Below, one piece after another: positions 17,507 through 27,276 of a DNA stretch of 51,344 nt. The stretch is from NCBI GenBank assembly GCA_946478985.1, contig CAMLDZ010000009.1:1-51344 (forward strand), read 5' to 3'. The notes under the pieces were generated by a model that did no database searches, was not told the origin of the DNA, and saw nothing but the letters and a program-made list of their open reading frames with translations. The stretch is from an uncultured Solimonas sp. GTDB lineage: Bacteria > Pseudomonadota > Gammaproteobacteria > Nevskiales > Nevskiaceae. Positions within the stretch are counted from its first letter, which is position 1. Each line of letters begins with the position of its first letter. Made by a program: the position numbers and the translations under genes.

Positions 17507-18553
17507 ATGAGCACCCCGATCACCGCATCTCTGGTCAAGGAACTGCGCGAGCGCACCGGCGCCGGCATGGGCGACTGCAAGAAGGCGCTCGAAGCCACCG
17601 GCGGCGACCTCGACAAGGCGGCCGAGAAGCTGCGCATGGACGGTGCCGCCAAGGCTGACAAGAAGGCCGGACGCACCGCCGCTGAAGGCGTCCTGGCCAT
17701 CGTTGCCACTGACGCCGCCGCCGCGATCGTCGAGTTGAACTCGGAAACCGACTTCGTCGCCAAGGGCGAGGATTTCCGCGGTCTGGCCAAGGCCGCCGCC
17801 GAAGTCGCGCTGGCGCAGAAGCCCGCCACGATCGAAGCCCTGGTCGCCCTCAAGGCCGGCGAAACGACGCTGGACGAGCAGCGCCGCGCGCTGATCGCCA
17901 AGCTGGGCGAGAACATGACGATCCGCCGCCACGCCATCGTCGAGGCCGCCGGTGGTCCGCTGGTGTCGTACCTGCACCCGGGCGACAAGATCGGCGTCAT
18001 CGTCGCGCTGGAAGCCGGCGACGCCGAGCTCGCCCGCGATCTGGCGATGCACATCGCCGCGATGAGCCCGCGCTTCCTCAATGCCGGCGAGATCGCGCCG
18101 GAGGTCATCGCCAACGAACGCCGCGTGATCGAGGCTACCGTCGCCCAGGAACAGGCCGACGCCAAGGCCGAGTCCGACAAGCTGGCTGCCGCACTCCAGG
18201 AAATGGACGGCGAGAAGCAGAACGGCGTCTATGCCGGTCTGTCCGACGACGAAAAGAAGAGCTGGGACGACGACTACGCGACGATCAAGAAGAAGTTCGG
18301 CGGCGGTTTCAAGCCCAAGCCGGCCGAGATCCTCGCCAAGATGATCGACGGCAAGGTGGCCCGCTTCACCGGCGAAATCACCCTGCTGGGCCAGCCGTTC
18401 GTCAAGAACCCGGACCAGACGGTCGAGAAGCTGCTGGCCGAAAAGAAGGCCAAGGTCGCGCGTTTCGTGCGCTTTGCGGTGGGCGAGGGCATCGAGAAGC
18501 AGCAGACCGATTTCGCCGCCGAAGTCATGGCGCAGGCCGGTCTCAAGGCCTGA
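17507..18553 (+). CDS. tsf: Elongation factor Ts with enlarged coiled-coil region
   Basis: 348 residues; E. coli EF-Ts has 283. Exchanges GDP on EF-Tu. The N-terminal UBA-like module (VKELRERTGAGMGDCKKALEATGGDLDKAAEKLR) and core TDFVAK motif (LNSETDFVAKGEDF) are intact, as is the C-terminal GEGIEKQQTDFAAEV. The extra length is mainly one charged, Lys/Asp/Glu-rich segment around residues 213-270, placed where the E. coli protein has a short turn in its coiled-coil dimerisation module (between ERRVIEATV and KPAEILAKMIDG). Frame, codon use and neighbours look normal, so this is not an assembly artefact that disrupts the gene. It probably remains functional with an enlarged protruding domain. Confidence 0.96.
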   Translation: MSTPITASLVKELRERTGAGMGDCKKALEATGGDLDKAAEKLRMDGAAKADKKAGRTAAEGVLAIVATDAAAAIVELNSETDFVAKGEDFRGLAKAAAEVALAQKPATIEALVALKAGETTLDEQRRALIAKLGENMTIRRHAIVEAAGGPLVSYLHPGDKIGVIVALEAGDAELARDLAMHIAAMSPRFLNAGEIAPEVIANERRVIEATVAQEQADAKAESDKLAAALQEMDGEKQNGVYAGLSDDEKKSWDDDYATIKKKFGGGFKPKPAEILAKMIDGKVARFTGEITLLGQPFVKNPDQTVEKLLAEKKAKVARFVRFAVGEGIEKQQTDFAAEVMAQAGLKA

Positions 18554-18592
18554 GCGCCGCGGTAAACTGCGGCAGGCATTACCGTTGCGACA

Positions 18593-18619
18593 GAGGCCCC
18601 GGAAACGGGGCCTCTTTTT
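18593..18619 (+). terminator. Rho-independent terminator after tsf
   Basis: Perfect 8-bp stem GAGGCCCC / GGGGCCTC with loop GGAAAC and a TTTTT run. Separates rpsB-tsf from pyrH, implying a separate promoter for pyrH in the 75 bases that follow. Confidence 0.95.
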
Positions 18620-18694
18620 AAGTACCATGCGGGGCGGTTTTTGCATTGCCCGCCGGTCATACCGCCTCGCCCCGACACCAACCATCGAAACGCC

Positions 18695-19417
18695 ATGAGC
18701 CAGCCCGCCTATCGGAGAATCCTGCTGAAGCTGTCAGGCGAGGCCTTGATGGGCGAACAAAAGTTCGGCATCGATCCGGCGGTTGCCGCCTTTCTCGCCC
18801 GCGAGGTCAAGGCGGTCGTCGACATCGGCGTCGAGGTCGCGCTGGTGGTCGGCGGCGGCAACATCTTCCGCGGCGAAGGCCTGGCCAAGGCCGGCATGGA
18901 CCGCGTGACCGGCGACCAGATGGGCATGCTCGCCACGGTCATCAACGCGCTGGCCCTGCAGGACGCCATCGAGCGCGTCGGCGGCATGCAGGCCCGCGTG
19001 CAGTCGGCGATCCGCATCAACGAGGTCTGCGAGGACTTCATCCGCCGCAAGGCGATGCGCCATCTCGAAAAGGGCCGCGTGCTGGTGTTCGCGGCCGGTA
19101 CCGGCAACCCCTTCTTCACCACCGACTCGGCCGCGGCGCTGCGCGCGATCGAGATCGAGGCGGACCTGATGCTCAAGGCGACCAAGGTTGACGGCATTTA
19201 CACCGCCGACCCCAAGAAGGACCCTGACGCGCAGAAGTACGCCGAGCTGACCTACGACGAGGCGCTTACCCGGCGGCTCGGCGTGATGGACCAGACGGCG
19301 ATGGTGCTGTGCCGCGACCACGGTATGCGCCTGTGTGTCTACGACATGGAGCGGCCGGGCGCGCTGCTGCAGATCGTCAGCGGCGATACTTCGATCGGCA
19401 CCCGTGTCAATCGTTGA
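18695..19417 (+). CDS. pyrH: UMP kinase
   Basis: 240 residues from the ATG at 18695 ([20 protein letters not shown]), the standard start; the frame is open 54 bases further upstream but that stretch is unlike the family. Phosphorylates UMP to UDP in pyrimidine nucleotide synthesis; bacterial PyrH is a hexamer of the amino acid kinase fold, activated by GTP and inhibited by UTP. Visible motifs: [37 protein letters not shown] and [14 protein letters not shown]. It is the first gene after the tsf terminator and is followed 74 bp later by frr, the normal order in this class. Confidence 0.98.
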   Translation: MSQPAYRRILLKLSGEALMGEQKFGIDPAVAAFLAREVKAVVDIGVEVALVVGGGNIFRGEGLAKAGMDRVTGDQMGMLATVINALALQDAIERVGGMQARVQSAIRINEVCEDFIRRKAMRHLEKGRVLVFAAGTGNPFFTTDSAAALRAIEIEADLMLKATKVDGIYTADPKKDPDAQKYAELTYDEALTRRLGVMDQTAMVLCRDHGMRLCVYDMERPGALLQIVSGDTSIGTRVNR

Positions 19418-19491
19418 AGTGCCCATTCACCGGATACTTCACATCCAGATAGTTTGAGGACGGCGGCAAACCCGCGTCCGGGAGCAAGCAG

Positions 19492-20049
19492 ATGCTGAAC
19501 GACATCAAGAACGACGCCACCAAGCGCATGCAGAAGAGCCTCGACGCGCTCAAGGCGGAGCTGCTCAAGCTGCGTACCGGCCGCGCCAACGCCGGTCTGC
19601 TGGACCATGTCCGTGTCGATTTCTACGGCTCGGAAGTGCCGGTCTCGCAGGCTGCCCAGGTGGTCGTCGAGGACGCCCGCACGATCGTCATCCAGGCCTG
19701 GGACAAGGCCATGGTCAGCGTCATCGAGAAGGCGATCCTGACTTCTGACCTCGGTCTCAATCCGAATACCGCCGGCCAGACCATCCGCATCGTCATGCCG
19801 CCGCTCACCGAGCAGCGCCGCAAGGAGCTGGTCAAGGTCGTCAAGAGCGAGGCGGAGAACGCCAAGGTGGCCGTGCGCAACGTGCGCCGCGATGCCAACC
19901 AGGCGGTCAAGGATCTGGTCAAGAACAAGCAGATCTCCACCGACGACGAAAAGCGCGGCGAAACCGAGATCCAGAAGCTGACCGATCAGTTCGTCGCCAA
20001 GATCGACGAGGCGGCAGCGGTCAAGGAAAAAGAACTGCTGTCGATGTAA
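19492..20049 (+). CDS. frr: Ribosome recycling factor
   Basis: 185 residues, exact family length. With EF-G it splits the post-termination ribosome. The N-terminus (DIKNDATKRMQKSLDALKAEL) begins the three-helix bundle, followed by LRTGRANAGLLDHVRVDFYG and the hinge to the small beta domain. VRNVRRDANQAVKDLVKNKQISTDDEKRGE is the C-terminal helix pair. A purine-rich GGGAG lies shortly upstream of the ATG. It sits between pyrH and uppS as in related genomes, with only 28 bp to uppS. Confidence 0.98.
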   Translation: MLNDIKNDATKRMQKSLDALKAELLKLRTGRANAGLLDHVRVDFYGSEVPVSQAAQVVVEDARTIVIQAWDKAMVSVIEKAILTSDLGLNPNTAGQTIRIVMPPLTEQRRKELVKVVKSEAENAKVAVRNVRRDANQAVKDLVKNKQISTDDEKRGETEIQKLTDQFVAKIDEAAAVKEKELLSM

Positions 20050-20077
20050 TGCCCCGCCACGACGTGGTACGGGCGCG

Positions 20078-20800
20078 ATGACGCGCGAAGCTCCGAACAT
20101 GGCCAAGTCGATCCTGCCGCGCCATGTGGCGATCATCATGGACGGCAACGGGCGCTGGGCCAAGGCGCGCGGCAAGACGCGTCCGAGCGGACATCGCGAG
20201 GGCGTCAAGGCGGTACGGCGCGTCGTCGAAGCGGCGCGCGAGCTCAGGCTTGAGACACTGACGGTGTTTGCGTTCTCGCAGGAGAACTGGAAGCGGCCGC
20301 CGCTGGAAGTGCGCCTGCTGATGGAGCTGCTGGCGACGACGCTGACGCGCGAGATCAGGGAACTGCACGAGCATGGCGTCAAGCTGCGCGTGATCGGCGA
20401 TCACGGCGCCTTCGCGCCGGCACTGCGCGAGCGCATCGCCGCGGCCGAGGCATTGACGGCTGCCAACACCGAGCTGACGCTGGTGATCGCGGTCGGCTAC
20501 GGCGGCCAATGGGACATCGTGCAGGCCGCGCAGCGCGTCGTCGAGGCCGGGCAGGCGCTGAGCGCGGCAGCGATCGAGCAGCATCTGAGCACCGCCGGCC
20601 TGCCGGAGCCGGACCTGCTGATCCGCACCGGTGGCGAGCGCCGCATCAGCAATTTCATGCTCTGGCAGCTGGCCTATACCGAGCTGTATTTCTCCGACCT
20701 GCTGTGGCCGGACGCCGATGGCGCACTGCTGCGCGAGGCGCTGCAGTGGTATGCCGGCCGCGAGCGTCGCTTCGGCGGCGTGCCGGCCGCCTCGACTTGA
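20078..20800 (+). CDS. uppS: Undecaprenyl-diphosphate synthase (cis-prenyltransferase)
   Basis: 240 residues from 20078; the ATG at 20099 (MAKSILPRHVAIIMDG) is an equally plausible start since neither has a clear ribosome site. Adds isopentenyl units to farnesyl diphosphate to make the C55 carrier for peptidoglycan and O-antigen synthesis. Signatures: HVAIIMDGNGRWAKARG with the catalytic Asp, FAFSQENWKRP, and RTGGERRISNFMLWQLAYTELYF near the C-terminus. Its downstream neighbours cdsA and dxr continue the lipid and isoprenoid theme. 26 bp separate it from cdsA, so cotranscription is likely. Confidence 0.97.
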   Translation: MTREAPNMAKSILPRHVAIIMDGNGRWAKARGKTRPSGHREGVKAVRRVVEAARELRLETLTVFAFSQENWKRPPLEVRLLMELLATTLTREIRELHEHGVKLRVIGDHGAFAPALRERIAAAEALTAANTELTLVIAVGYGGQWDIVQAAQRVVEAGQALSAAAIEQHLSTAGLPEPDLLIRTGGERRISNFMLWQLAYTELYFSDLLWPDADGALLREALQWYAGRERRFGGVPAAST

Positions 20801-20826
20801 AGGCCTGACGTGAAGGAGAGTGGGCG

Positions 20827-21648
20827 ATGCTGATGCAGCGGATTCTGACCGCCGCGGTGCTGATCCCGGCCCTGCTGGCGCTGGTCTGGTACGCGCCCAC
20901 GCAATGGCTGTACGTGGCCTTGAGCGTCGTCGGCCTGCTGATGGCCTGGGAATGGACCGCGCTGCTCGGCTGGACGCGCCAGCCGCTGCGTCGCCGCCTC
21001 TACCTGATCGCCACCGCGGCCTTGCTGGCCGCGACCTGGGTCGGCCTGACGCAGTACGCGGTGCTGTTCTATGGCTTGCTGCCGGTCGCGCTGATCTGGC
21101 TGCTGCTGCCGCTGTACCTGCGCGGCTATCCGCATGCCGCGACGCCGCCCGCGGCGCTGCTGGCGCCGGCCGGACTGCTGATGATTGCCAGTACGCTGGT
21201 GGCGATTGCCGCGCTGCACGCGCATCCGAACGGCGCGCTGAAGCTGCTGTTCGTGTTCTTCCTGGTGTTCGCCGCCGATACCGGCGCCTACTTCGCCGGC
21301 CGCCGCTTCGGCAAGCGCAAGCTGGCGCCGGCGATCTCGCCCGGCAAGTCGGTCGAAGGCGCGCTCGGCGGCCTGGTCGCCGTGGCGATCTGGGCCGCCA
21401 CCGCCGGTGTCTGGGCGTTCGGCCTGCGGACGCCGCTGTCGATCGCTACGCTGGTGCTGCTGTGCGTGGTCGTCGGCGTCGTCTCGATCGTCGGCGACCT
21501 CACCGAATCCATGCTCAAGCGCAATGCCGGCGTCAAGGACAGCGGCCAGATCCTGCCGGGCCACGGCGGCATCCTCGATCGCGTCGACAGCATCGTCGCC
21601 GCCGTGCCGGTGATGGTCGTCGGCCTGCACCTCGCCGGCATCCACTGA
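20827..21648 (+). CDS. cdsA: Phosphatidate cytidylyltransferase (CDP-diglyceride synthase)
   Basis: 273 residues with about eight hydrophobic segments. An inner-membrane enzyme making CDP-diacylglycerol from phosphatidate and CTP, the branch point for all phospholipids. The C-terminal signature is complete: [20 protein letters not shown] followed by [12 protein letters not shown]. Mid-protein [22 protein letters not shown] carries the conserved Asp and basic residues. AGGAG lies seven bases before the ATG. The gene is positioned between uppS and dxr, as usual. Confidence 0.97.
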   Translation: MLMQRILTAAVLIPALLALVWYAPTQWLYVALSVVGLLMAWEWTALLGWTRQPLRRRLYLIATAALLAATWVGLTQYAVLFYGLLPVALIWLLLPLYLRGYPHAATPPAALLAPAGLLMIASTLVAIAALHAHPNGALKLLFVFFLVFAADTGAYFAGRRFGKRKLAPAISPGKSVEGALGGLVAVAIWAATAGVWAFGLRTPLSIATLVLLCVVVGVVSIVGDLTESMLKRNAGVKDSGQILPGHGGILDRVDSIVAAVPVMVVGLHLAGIH

Positions 21649-21671
21649 GCTTCACGTCCGAGTTATCGCCG

Positions 21672-22853
21672 ATGCAGCAACTCGTTGTCCTCGGTGCCAC
21701 CGGCACCATCGGCCGCAATACCCTGGATCTGGTGCGCCGGCATCCGCAGCGCCTGCAGGCCCTGGCCTTGACCGCGGCTCACGATGCCGCGGGGCTCGCC
21801 GAACTGTGCATCGAGTTTCAGCCGCGCCATGCGGCACTGGTGGACGCCGCCGCCGCCACTGCGCTGCGCGCGCGCCTGCATGCCGCCGGCTGCCGGACGC
21901 AGGTGCACGCCGGCAGCGCGGCGATCGCGCGGCTTGCCGCCGACGCCGAGGCCGACCAGGTGATGTCGGCGATCGTCGGCGCCGCCGGCCTGATGCCGAC
22001 GCTGGCCGCGGTGCGCGCCGGCAAGCGCGTGCTGATCGCCAACAAGGAGCCGCTGGTGATGGCCGGCGCGCTGTTGATGCGCGAAGCCGAAGCGGCGGGA
22101 GCGACGATCATCCCGATCGACTCCGAGCACAACGCCATCTTCCAGTGCCTGCCGCCGCAGAGCCGCTGCGGCGCGCAGCCGCCCTTCGTCAAGCGGCTGA
22201 TCCTGACCGCGTCGGGCGGGCCGTTCCGCGAGACGCCGCTGAACGAACTGGCGCAGGTGACGCCGGCGCAGGCGGTCAAGCACCCGAACTGGGTGATGGG
22301 GCCGAAGATCTCGGTCGACTCGGCGACGATGATGAACAAGGGGCTGGAGCTGATCGAGGCGGCGGTGCTCTACCGGCTGCCGGCGGCGCAGCTCGATATC
22401 GTCGTGCACCCGGAGAGCGCGATCCATTCGATCGTCGAATATGTCGACGGCTCGATGCTGGCGCAGCTGGGCCAGCCCGACATGCGCGTGCCGATCGCCC
22501 ATGCGCTGGCCTGGCCGGAGCGCTGGGAATCCGGCGTCGGCGGCCTGGATCTGGCGCAGCTGGCGCGCCTGCGCTTCGAGGCCGCCGATCCGCAGCGCTT
22601 TCCCTGCCTGCGCCTGGCGCGCCTGGCCCTGGAGGCCGGCGGCGATTTACCAAATGTGTTGAACGCAGCGAACGAAGTCGCGGTCGAAGCGTTTCTGCAG
22701 GGCAGGCTAGCTTTTCTGGGAATCGCGAACGTGATTGAACGGACCATGCTGGTGTCGCAGCAACATGCTGCCACGCCGGCCGAGGATCTCGATGCCATCC
22801 TGGCCGTTGACGCGTGGGCGCGGCAGCGGGCGCGGGAGATGATCGATGCTTGA
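21672..22853 (+). CDS. dxr: 1-deoxy-D-xylulose-5-phosphate reductoisomerase
   Basis: 393 residues from the ATG at 21672 ([20 protein letters not shown]). The same frame is open back to 20820, but that part is antisense-like shadow over cdsA. Converts DXP to MEP with NADPH, the first committed step of the MEP isoprenoid pathway. Motifs: GATGTIG cofactor loop, [21 protein letters not shown] with the metal-binding Asp/Glu, [30 protein letters not shown] and [13 protein letters not shown]. The last eight bases overlap the start of rseP (22846-22853). Together with ispD and ispF in this window it covers three MEP pathway steps. Confidence 0.97.
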   Translation: MQQLVVLGATGTIGRNTLDLVRRHPQRLQALALTAAHDAAGLAELCIEFQPRHAALVDAAAATALRARLHAAGCRTQVHAGSAAIARLAADAEADQVMSAIVGAAGLMPTLAAVRAGKRVLIANKEPLVMAGALLMREAEAAGATIIPIDSEHNAIFQCLPPQSRCGAQPPFVKRLILTASGGPFRETPLNELAQVTPAQAVKHPNWVMGPKISVDSATMMNKGLELIEAAVLYRLPAAQLDIVVHPESAIHSIVEYVDGSMLAQLGQPDMRVPIAHALAWPERWESGVGGLDLAQLARLRFEAADPQRFPCLRLARLALEAGGDLPNVLNAANEVAVEAFLQGRLAFLGIANVIERTMLVSQQHAATPAEDLDAILAVDAWARQRAREMIDA

Positions 22854-24213
22854 TTTTCTGTCCACCGGCGCGTGGTCGATCGGCGGCTTTCTCGTCACCA
22901 TCGCCATCCTCGTGGCCTTTCACGAGTTCGGCCATTACTGGGTGGCGCGCCGTTGCGGCGTCAAGGTGCTGCGTTTCTCGATCGGCTTCGGCAAGCCGAT
23001 CTGGACACGTACCGCCAAGGACGGCGTCGAATGGTCGATCGGCGCGATCCCGCTCGGCGGCTACGTCAAGATGCTCGATGAGCGCGAAGGCATCGTCGCC
23101 CCGGCGGAGCGGGCGATGGCCTTCAACAATGCCCCGGTCGGCAAGCGCATCGCCATCGTCGCCGCGGGTCCCTTGTTCAACTTCGCGCTGGCGATCGCGT
23201 TGTACTGGTGCGTGTTCGTCGTCGGCGTGCAGGACATGAAACCGGTGATCGCCGTGCCGGCCGAAGGCTCGGTCGCCGCACAGGCGGGGCTGCAGGGCGG
23301 CGACGAACTGACGCTGGTGGCGGGCAAGCCGATGCCGACCTGGAGCGATCTGCGCTCGGAACTGCTCAACCGTGCGCTGGATCGCGGCACGCTGCCGGTC
23401 ACCGTCAAGCGCAGCGATGGCGCGCTTCACGCCGCCACGCTCGAACTCGACGAGGTTCGTGTCGATCCCGAGTTCCTTTTCGACGATCTGGGTTTACGGC
23501 CGTTCCAGCCGAAGCTGCCGCCGGTCCTGGACCAGGTGCCGGGCGGCGAGCCTGCCGCCCGCGCCGGCTTCAAGCGCGGCGACGAACTGCTCAGCTACAA
23601 CGGCACGCCGATCGAATCCTGGCAGCAGTGGGCTGGCTGGGTCCGGCAGCATCCGGGCGAGGCGGTGCAGCTGCGCTTCCGTCGCGACGGCGCCGAGCAT
23701 GAGGCGACCGTGGTGATCGGCAAGCTCGACGAAGGTGCCGCCAGCATCGGCCGCTTCGGCGCCAGCGTGGCGAACCCGGGGGAGTTGTGGCAGGATTTGC
23801 GCGCCGTGAACCGGGCCGGGCCTTTAGAGGCGATTCCTCGCGCGGCGGCAGAGACCTGGCGCATGTCATCGTTGACGGTGCGCATGCTGTGGCGAATGCT
23901 GACGGGCGAAGTATCCGTCAAGAACGTCAGCGGTCCGATCCAGATTGCGCAAGTCGCCGGGTTTTCCGCCCAGGTGGGTTGGGTTGCGTTTCTGAGTTTC
24001 ATGGCGGTTGTCAGTGTCAGTCTCGGCGTGCTCAATCTGCTGCCGGTGCCCATGCTGGACGGCGGCCATCTGCTGTATTACGGCGTTGAGGCTCTGAAGG
24101 GTTCGCCCCTGTCCGAGCGCGCGCAGGAAGCGGGGCAGAGGATCGGATTGACACTGCTCGGCTTGTTGATGGTGCTGGCTTTTTACAACGACATCGTGCG
24201 CCTGCTGGACTGA
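22846..24213 (+). CDS. rseP: Site-2 intramembrane zinc protease RseP
   Basis: 455 residues. Cleaves the anti-sigma factor RseA inside the inner membrane after DegS, releasing sigma-E during envelope stress, and also clears signal-peptide remnants. Near the N-terminus, [15 protein letters not shown] carries the HExxH zinc motif in the first membrane helix. Two PDZ domains follow (about residues 125-210 and 215-300), each with a GLQGGDELT / [11 protein letters not shown] pattern. The C-terminal [20 protein letters not shown] supplies the third zinc ligand (LDG). It overlaps dxr by 8 bp and precedes bamA, a sigma-E-related client, by 18 bp. Confidence 0.97.
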   Translation: MLDFLSTGAWSIGGFLVTIAILVAFHEFGHYWVARRCGVKVLRFSIGFGKPIWTRTAKDGVEWSIGAIPLGGYVKMLDEREGIVAPAERAMAFNNAPVGKRIAIVAAGPLFNFALAIALYWCVFVVGVQDMKPVIAVPAEGSVAAQAGLQGGDELTLVAGKPMPTWSDLRSELLNRALDRGTLPVTVKRSDGALHAATLELDEVRVDPEFLFDDLGLRPFQPKLPPVLDQVPGGEPAARAGFKRGDELLSYNGTPIESWQQWAGWVRQHPGEAVQLRFRRDGAEHEATVVIGKLDEGAASIGRFGASVANPGELWQDLRAVNRAGPLEAIPRAAAETWRMSSLTVRMLWRMLTGEVSVKNVSGPIQIAQVAGFSAQVGWVAFLSFMAVVSVSLGVLNLLPVPMLDGGHLLYYGVEALKGSPLSERAQEAGQRIGLTLLGLLMVLAFYNDIVRLLD

Positions 24214-24231
24214 CAAGAAAGATACAAGCCG

Positions 24232-26532
24232 GTGAAAAGACTGAAGACCTCTAAGACCGCCATCGCGACGGCGCTGGCCGCGCTGGCGTTGACCGCGCGG
24301 GCGCACGCGCTGGACCCGTTTGTCGTCAAGGAAATCCGTACCGAGGGCCTGCAGCGCCTCGAGATCGGCACCGTCCTGACCTACCTGCCGCTGTCGGTCG
24401 GCGACGAGATCAACTCGGCCACCTCCAAGCAGGCGATTCGTGCGCTGTACGGCTCCGGCCTGTTCCAGGACGTCTTGCTCGAACGCGAAGGCGACACGCT
24501 GGTCGTCAAGCTGCAGGAGCGTCCGGCAATCTCCACCTTCAAGCTCGAAGGCAACGAGAAGGTCGGCGGCGACGAGCTGAAGAAGTCGCTGAAGGACATG
24601 GGCCTGGCCGAAGGCGAGCTGTTCCGCCGCGATCTGCTCGACAGCGTCGAACAGGAACTGCGCCGCCAGTATTACGCCAACGGCTTCTACGACGTCGGCA
24701 TCGAGACCAAGGTCACCGAGGAGCCGAACAACCGCGTCTCCATCGACATCAAGGTGACCGAGGGCAAGGCCACCAAGATCACCGACATCAACATCATCGG
24801 CAACACGGTCTTCAAGACCGAAGACCTGCTGGAGCAGCTGCAGTTGCAGCGCACCAACTGGATGCCGTTCCAGAAGACCGACAAGTACTCCAAGCAGGCG
24901 TTGTCGGGTGATCTGGAAAAGCTGCAGTCCTACTACCAGGACCGCGGCTATCTGAAGTTCAGCATCGACTCGGTGCAGGTCGCGCTGACGCCGGACAAGA
25001 AGTCGATCTACGTGACCATCAACGTCACCGAAGGCGACATCTACAAGATCAAGGAAAAGCGCTTCTCCGGCGAGACCCTGCTCAACGAGCGCTTCCTCAA
25101 GGCCCTGAGCAGCACCAATCCGGGCACGATCTTCTCGCGCAAGGAAGCCACCGAGTCGAGCGATCGCATCGAGGCGGCGCTGTCGGATATCGGCTACGCC
25201 TTCGCCAAGGTCACGCCGATTCCCGAGGTGGACGAGGAGAACAAGCTCGTCTCGCTCAACTACATGGTGGATCCGGGCAAGCGCACCTACGTGCGGCGGA
25301 TCGTCTTCGTCGGCAATTCCGGCACCAATGACGAGACGCTGCGCCGCGAAATGCGCCAGCTCGAAGCGGCGCCGTTCTCCAAGTCGGCGATCGACCGCTC
25401 GCGCGTGCGTCTGACGCGCCTGCCGTTCGTCGAGGACGCCGAGGTCGATACCAAGCCGGTACCCGGCAGCGACGATCAGGTCGACGTCACTTACAAGATC
25501 AAGGAGCGCCCGCCCGGTTCGGTGCAGTTCGGCGTCGGCTACTCGGGCTCGCAGGGCTTCCTGGTCACCGGCCAGATCACCCATACCAACTTCCTCGGCA
25601 CCGGCAACCGCATCGACCTGTCGGTCGAGAACAACGCGATCTCGCGTGCGGCCAATCTGTCGTGGAGCAATCCGTACTTCACCGCGGACGGCATCAGCCA
25701 GACGATCTCGACGTACTACCGCAAGTCGGAGTCGGTGATCCGCTTCTCGTCGGGTTTCAATACCAATAACTTCGGTATCAACCTGACCTACGGCATTCCG
25801 CTGTCGGAGTTCATCGCCCTGCGCGCCGGCTTCGGCTATGAACAGTGGGCGGTCGAGACCTTCCCCAACGGCAGCTCGAACGAGATCCTCGACTACGTCA
25901 TCCGCAACGGCACCGAGTTCTCGAACTTCCAGCTGCGTACCGGCATCGGCTACGACTCGCGCAACCGCACCTTCTTCGCGACGCGCGGCGCGCTGCACTC
26001 GCTGAGCCTCGACGTCTCGGTGCCGGGCAGCGATATCGAGTACTACAACCTGACCTATCGCGCGCAGCAGTACGTGCCGCTGTTCTGGAAGTTCGTTGCA
26101 GAGATCGATGGCGTGGTTGGCGTGGTCGACAGCTACGGCGGTACCGAAGTGGCGCCGTGGCAGCACTTCTTCGCCGGCGGCGCGCGCACCGTGCGCGGCT
26201 ACGACGACGGCACCCTGGGTCCTCGCGACACGCCGTACGACAACCCGTACGGTGGTAAGCTGCGCACCACCGCGCAGACCAACCTGATCATCCCGATGCC
26301 GTTCGAATCCGACGGCAAGTCGACGCGACTCGAGGCTTTCTGGGATATCGGCAACGTCTTCGCGCAGCCCGGCGACTTCGAAGCCAACGAGCTGCGGCAG
26401 TCCTGGGGTGTGGCGTTCTCGTGGTTCACGCCGTTCCTCGGTCTGCTCGACCTGAGCTACGCGTTCCCGATCAACCCGAAGACCGGCGATCGCGAGGACC
26501 GTTTCCAGATCAACTTCGGTTCCGGCTTCTGA
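24232..26532 (+). CDS. bamA: Outer-membrane protein assembly factor BamA
   Basis: 766 residues from a GTG. A signal peptide of about 25 residues (TAIATALAALALTARAHA) is followed by five POTRA domains (about residues 26-420, each with a pattern like FKLEGNEKVGGDELKKSL or INIIGNTVFKTEDLLEQL) and a 16-strand barrel. The barrel contains the lid-loop VRGYDDGTLGPRD sequence (the VRGF-type motif of the Omp85 family) and ends with a terminal Phe in QINFGSGF, the expected beta-signal. BamA is the essential catalyst that folds beta-barrel proteins into the outer membrane. It is followed 75 bp later by skp, which delivers unfolded clients. Confidence 0.98.
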   Translation: MKRLKTSKTAIATALAALALTARAHALDPFVVKEIRTEGLQRLEIGTVLTYLPLSVGDEINSATSKQAIRALYGSGLFQDVLLEREGDTLVVKLQERPAISTFKLEGNEKVGGDELKKSLKDMGLAEGELFRRDLLDSVEQELRRQYYANGFYDVGIETKVTEEPNNRVSIDIKVTEGKATKITDINIIGNTVFKTEDLLEQLQLQRTNWMPFQKTDKYSKQALSGDLEKLQSYYQDRGYLKFSIDSVQVALTPDKKSIYVTINVTEGDIYKIKEKRFSGETLLNERFLKALSSTNPGTIFSRKEATESSDRIEAALSDIGYAFAKVTPIPEVDEENKLVSLNYMVDPGKRTYVRRIVFVGNSGTNDETLRREMRQLEAAPFSKSAIDRSRVRLTRLPFVEDAEVDTKPVPGSDDQVDVTYKIKERPPGSVQFGVGYSGSQGFLVTGQITHTNFLGTGNRIDLSVENNAISRAANLSWSNPYFTADGISQTISTYYRKSESVIRFSSGFNTNNFGINLTYGIPLSEFIALRAGFGYEQWAVETFPNGSSNEILDYVIRNGTEFSNFQLRTGIGYDSRNRTFFATRGALHSLSLDVSVPGSDIEYYNLTYRAQQYVPLFWKFVAEIDGVVGVVDSYGGTEVAPWQHFFAGGARTVRGYDDGTLGPRDTPYDNPYGGKLRTTAQTNLIIPMPFESDGKSTRLEAFWDIGNVFAQPGDFEANELRQSWGVAFSWFTPFLGLLDLSYAFPINPKTGDREDRFQINFGSGF

Positions 26533-26606
26533 GGCCGGGCGTCGTTGCAGACCCGATCAACCCGCAAACCATTTCGCAAAGCAGTTCGTTCACACGAGAG
26601 AGAGAC

Positions 26607-27116
26607 ATGATTCGCAAGCTAGCCATCGTTTCCACCCTGCTGCTCGCCGCCTTCTCGCTGCCGGCGTCTGCCGAAATCAAGGTCGGCACGGTGCGTTCGG
26701 CCGAACTGGCGGACAAGGCGCCGCAGTTCAAGGCGCTGCAGGACAAGCTCAAGGCCGAGTTCGAGCGTCGCCAGAACGACATCGAGGCGGAAGCCAAGAA
26801 GCTCAATGACGACGGTCGCAACTTCCAGAAGGAAGCCGACACCCTGACCGGCGCCGACCGCGCCAAGAAGGAGAAGGACCTGACCACGCGCCGCATCGAC
26901 ATCGAGTCGAAGGGTCGCCAGCTGCAGGAAGACTTCAACAAGCGTCGCCAGGAGCTGTTCCTGCAGACCATGGGCAGCATCAAGACGGTCATCGACGCGA
27001 TCGCCAAGGAGCGCGGCCTGGACGTCATCATCGAGAACCCGGTCTACGCCAAGCCGGAACTCGACGTGACCAATGAGGTGCTCAAGCGCCTGTCGGCCGG
27101 CGGCGCAGCCAAGTAA
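26607..27116 (+). CDS. skp: Periplasmic chaperone Skp (OmpH family)
   Basis: 169 residues from the ATG at 26607; upstream codons in the same open frame lie inside and after bamA and lack a signal. The first 22 residues are a clean signal peptide (LAIVSTLLLAAFSLPASA, cleavage before EIKVG). The mature protein begins with the short beta core (IKVGTVRSAEL) and then long charged helices (KAEFERRQNDIEAEAKKLND) that form the jellyfish-like tentacles of the trimer. Holds unfolded outer-membrane proteins on the way to BamA. It lies between bamA and lpxD as in E. coli. A strong hairpin follows. Confidence 0.95.
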   Translation: MIRKLAIVSTLLLAAFSLPASAEIKVGTVRSAELADKAPQFKALQDKLKAEFERRQNDIEAEAKKLNDDGRNFQKEADTLTGADRAKKEKDLTTRRIDIESKGRQLQEDFNKRRQELFLQTMGSIKTVIDAIAKERGLDVIIENPVYAKPELDVTNEVLKRLSAGGAAK

Positions 27117-27130
27117 CACGCTGCGCGCGC

Positions 27131-27162
27131 GGCGCCGCAACGGCATCCACCGTTGCGGCGCC
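27131..27162 (+). terminator. Strong hairpin between skp and lpxD
   Basis: A perfect 13-bp stem GGCGCCGCAACGG / CCGTTGCGGCGCC with a six-base loop, followed by GTTTGCGC. The T-tract is poor, so it may act as a partial terminator or an exonuclease barrier stabilising bamA-skp mRNA, rather than a full stop before lpxD. Confidence 0.6.
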
Positions 27163-27276
27163 GTTTGCGCATCTGGCGCCGCTGCGTAAGCTTGTCGCGG
27201 ATGCCGCAGCGAGCCCGCCGCAGGATTCCCGGTTCGTCCGGTGCCCGGCGGATCATTCACGGTTCGAGATCGCAGG

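Noticed and set aside
20820..21671. N-terminal extension of dxr reaching into cdsA
   Set aside because: The extension is an out-of-frame reading of cdsA. The family start [11 protein letters not shown] is at 21672.
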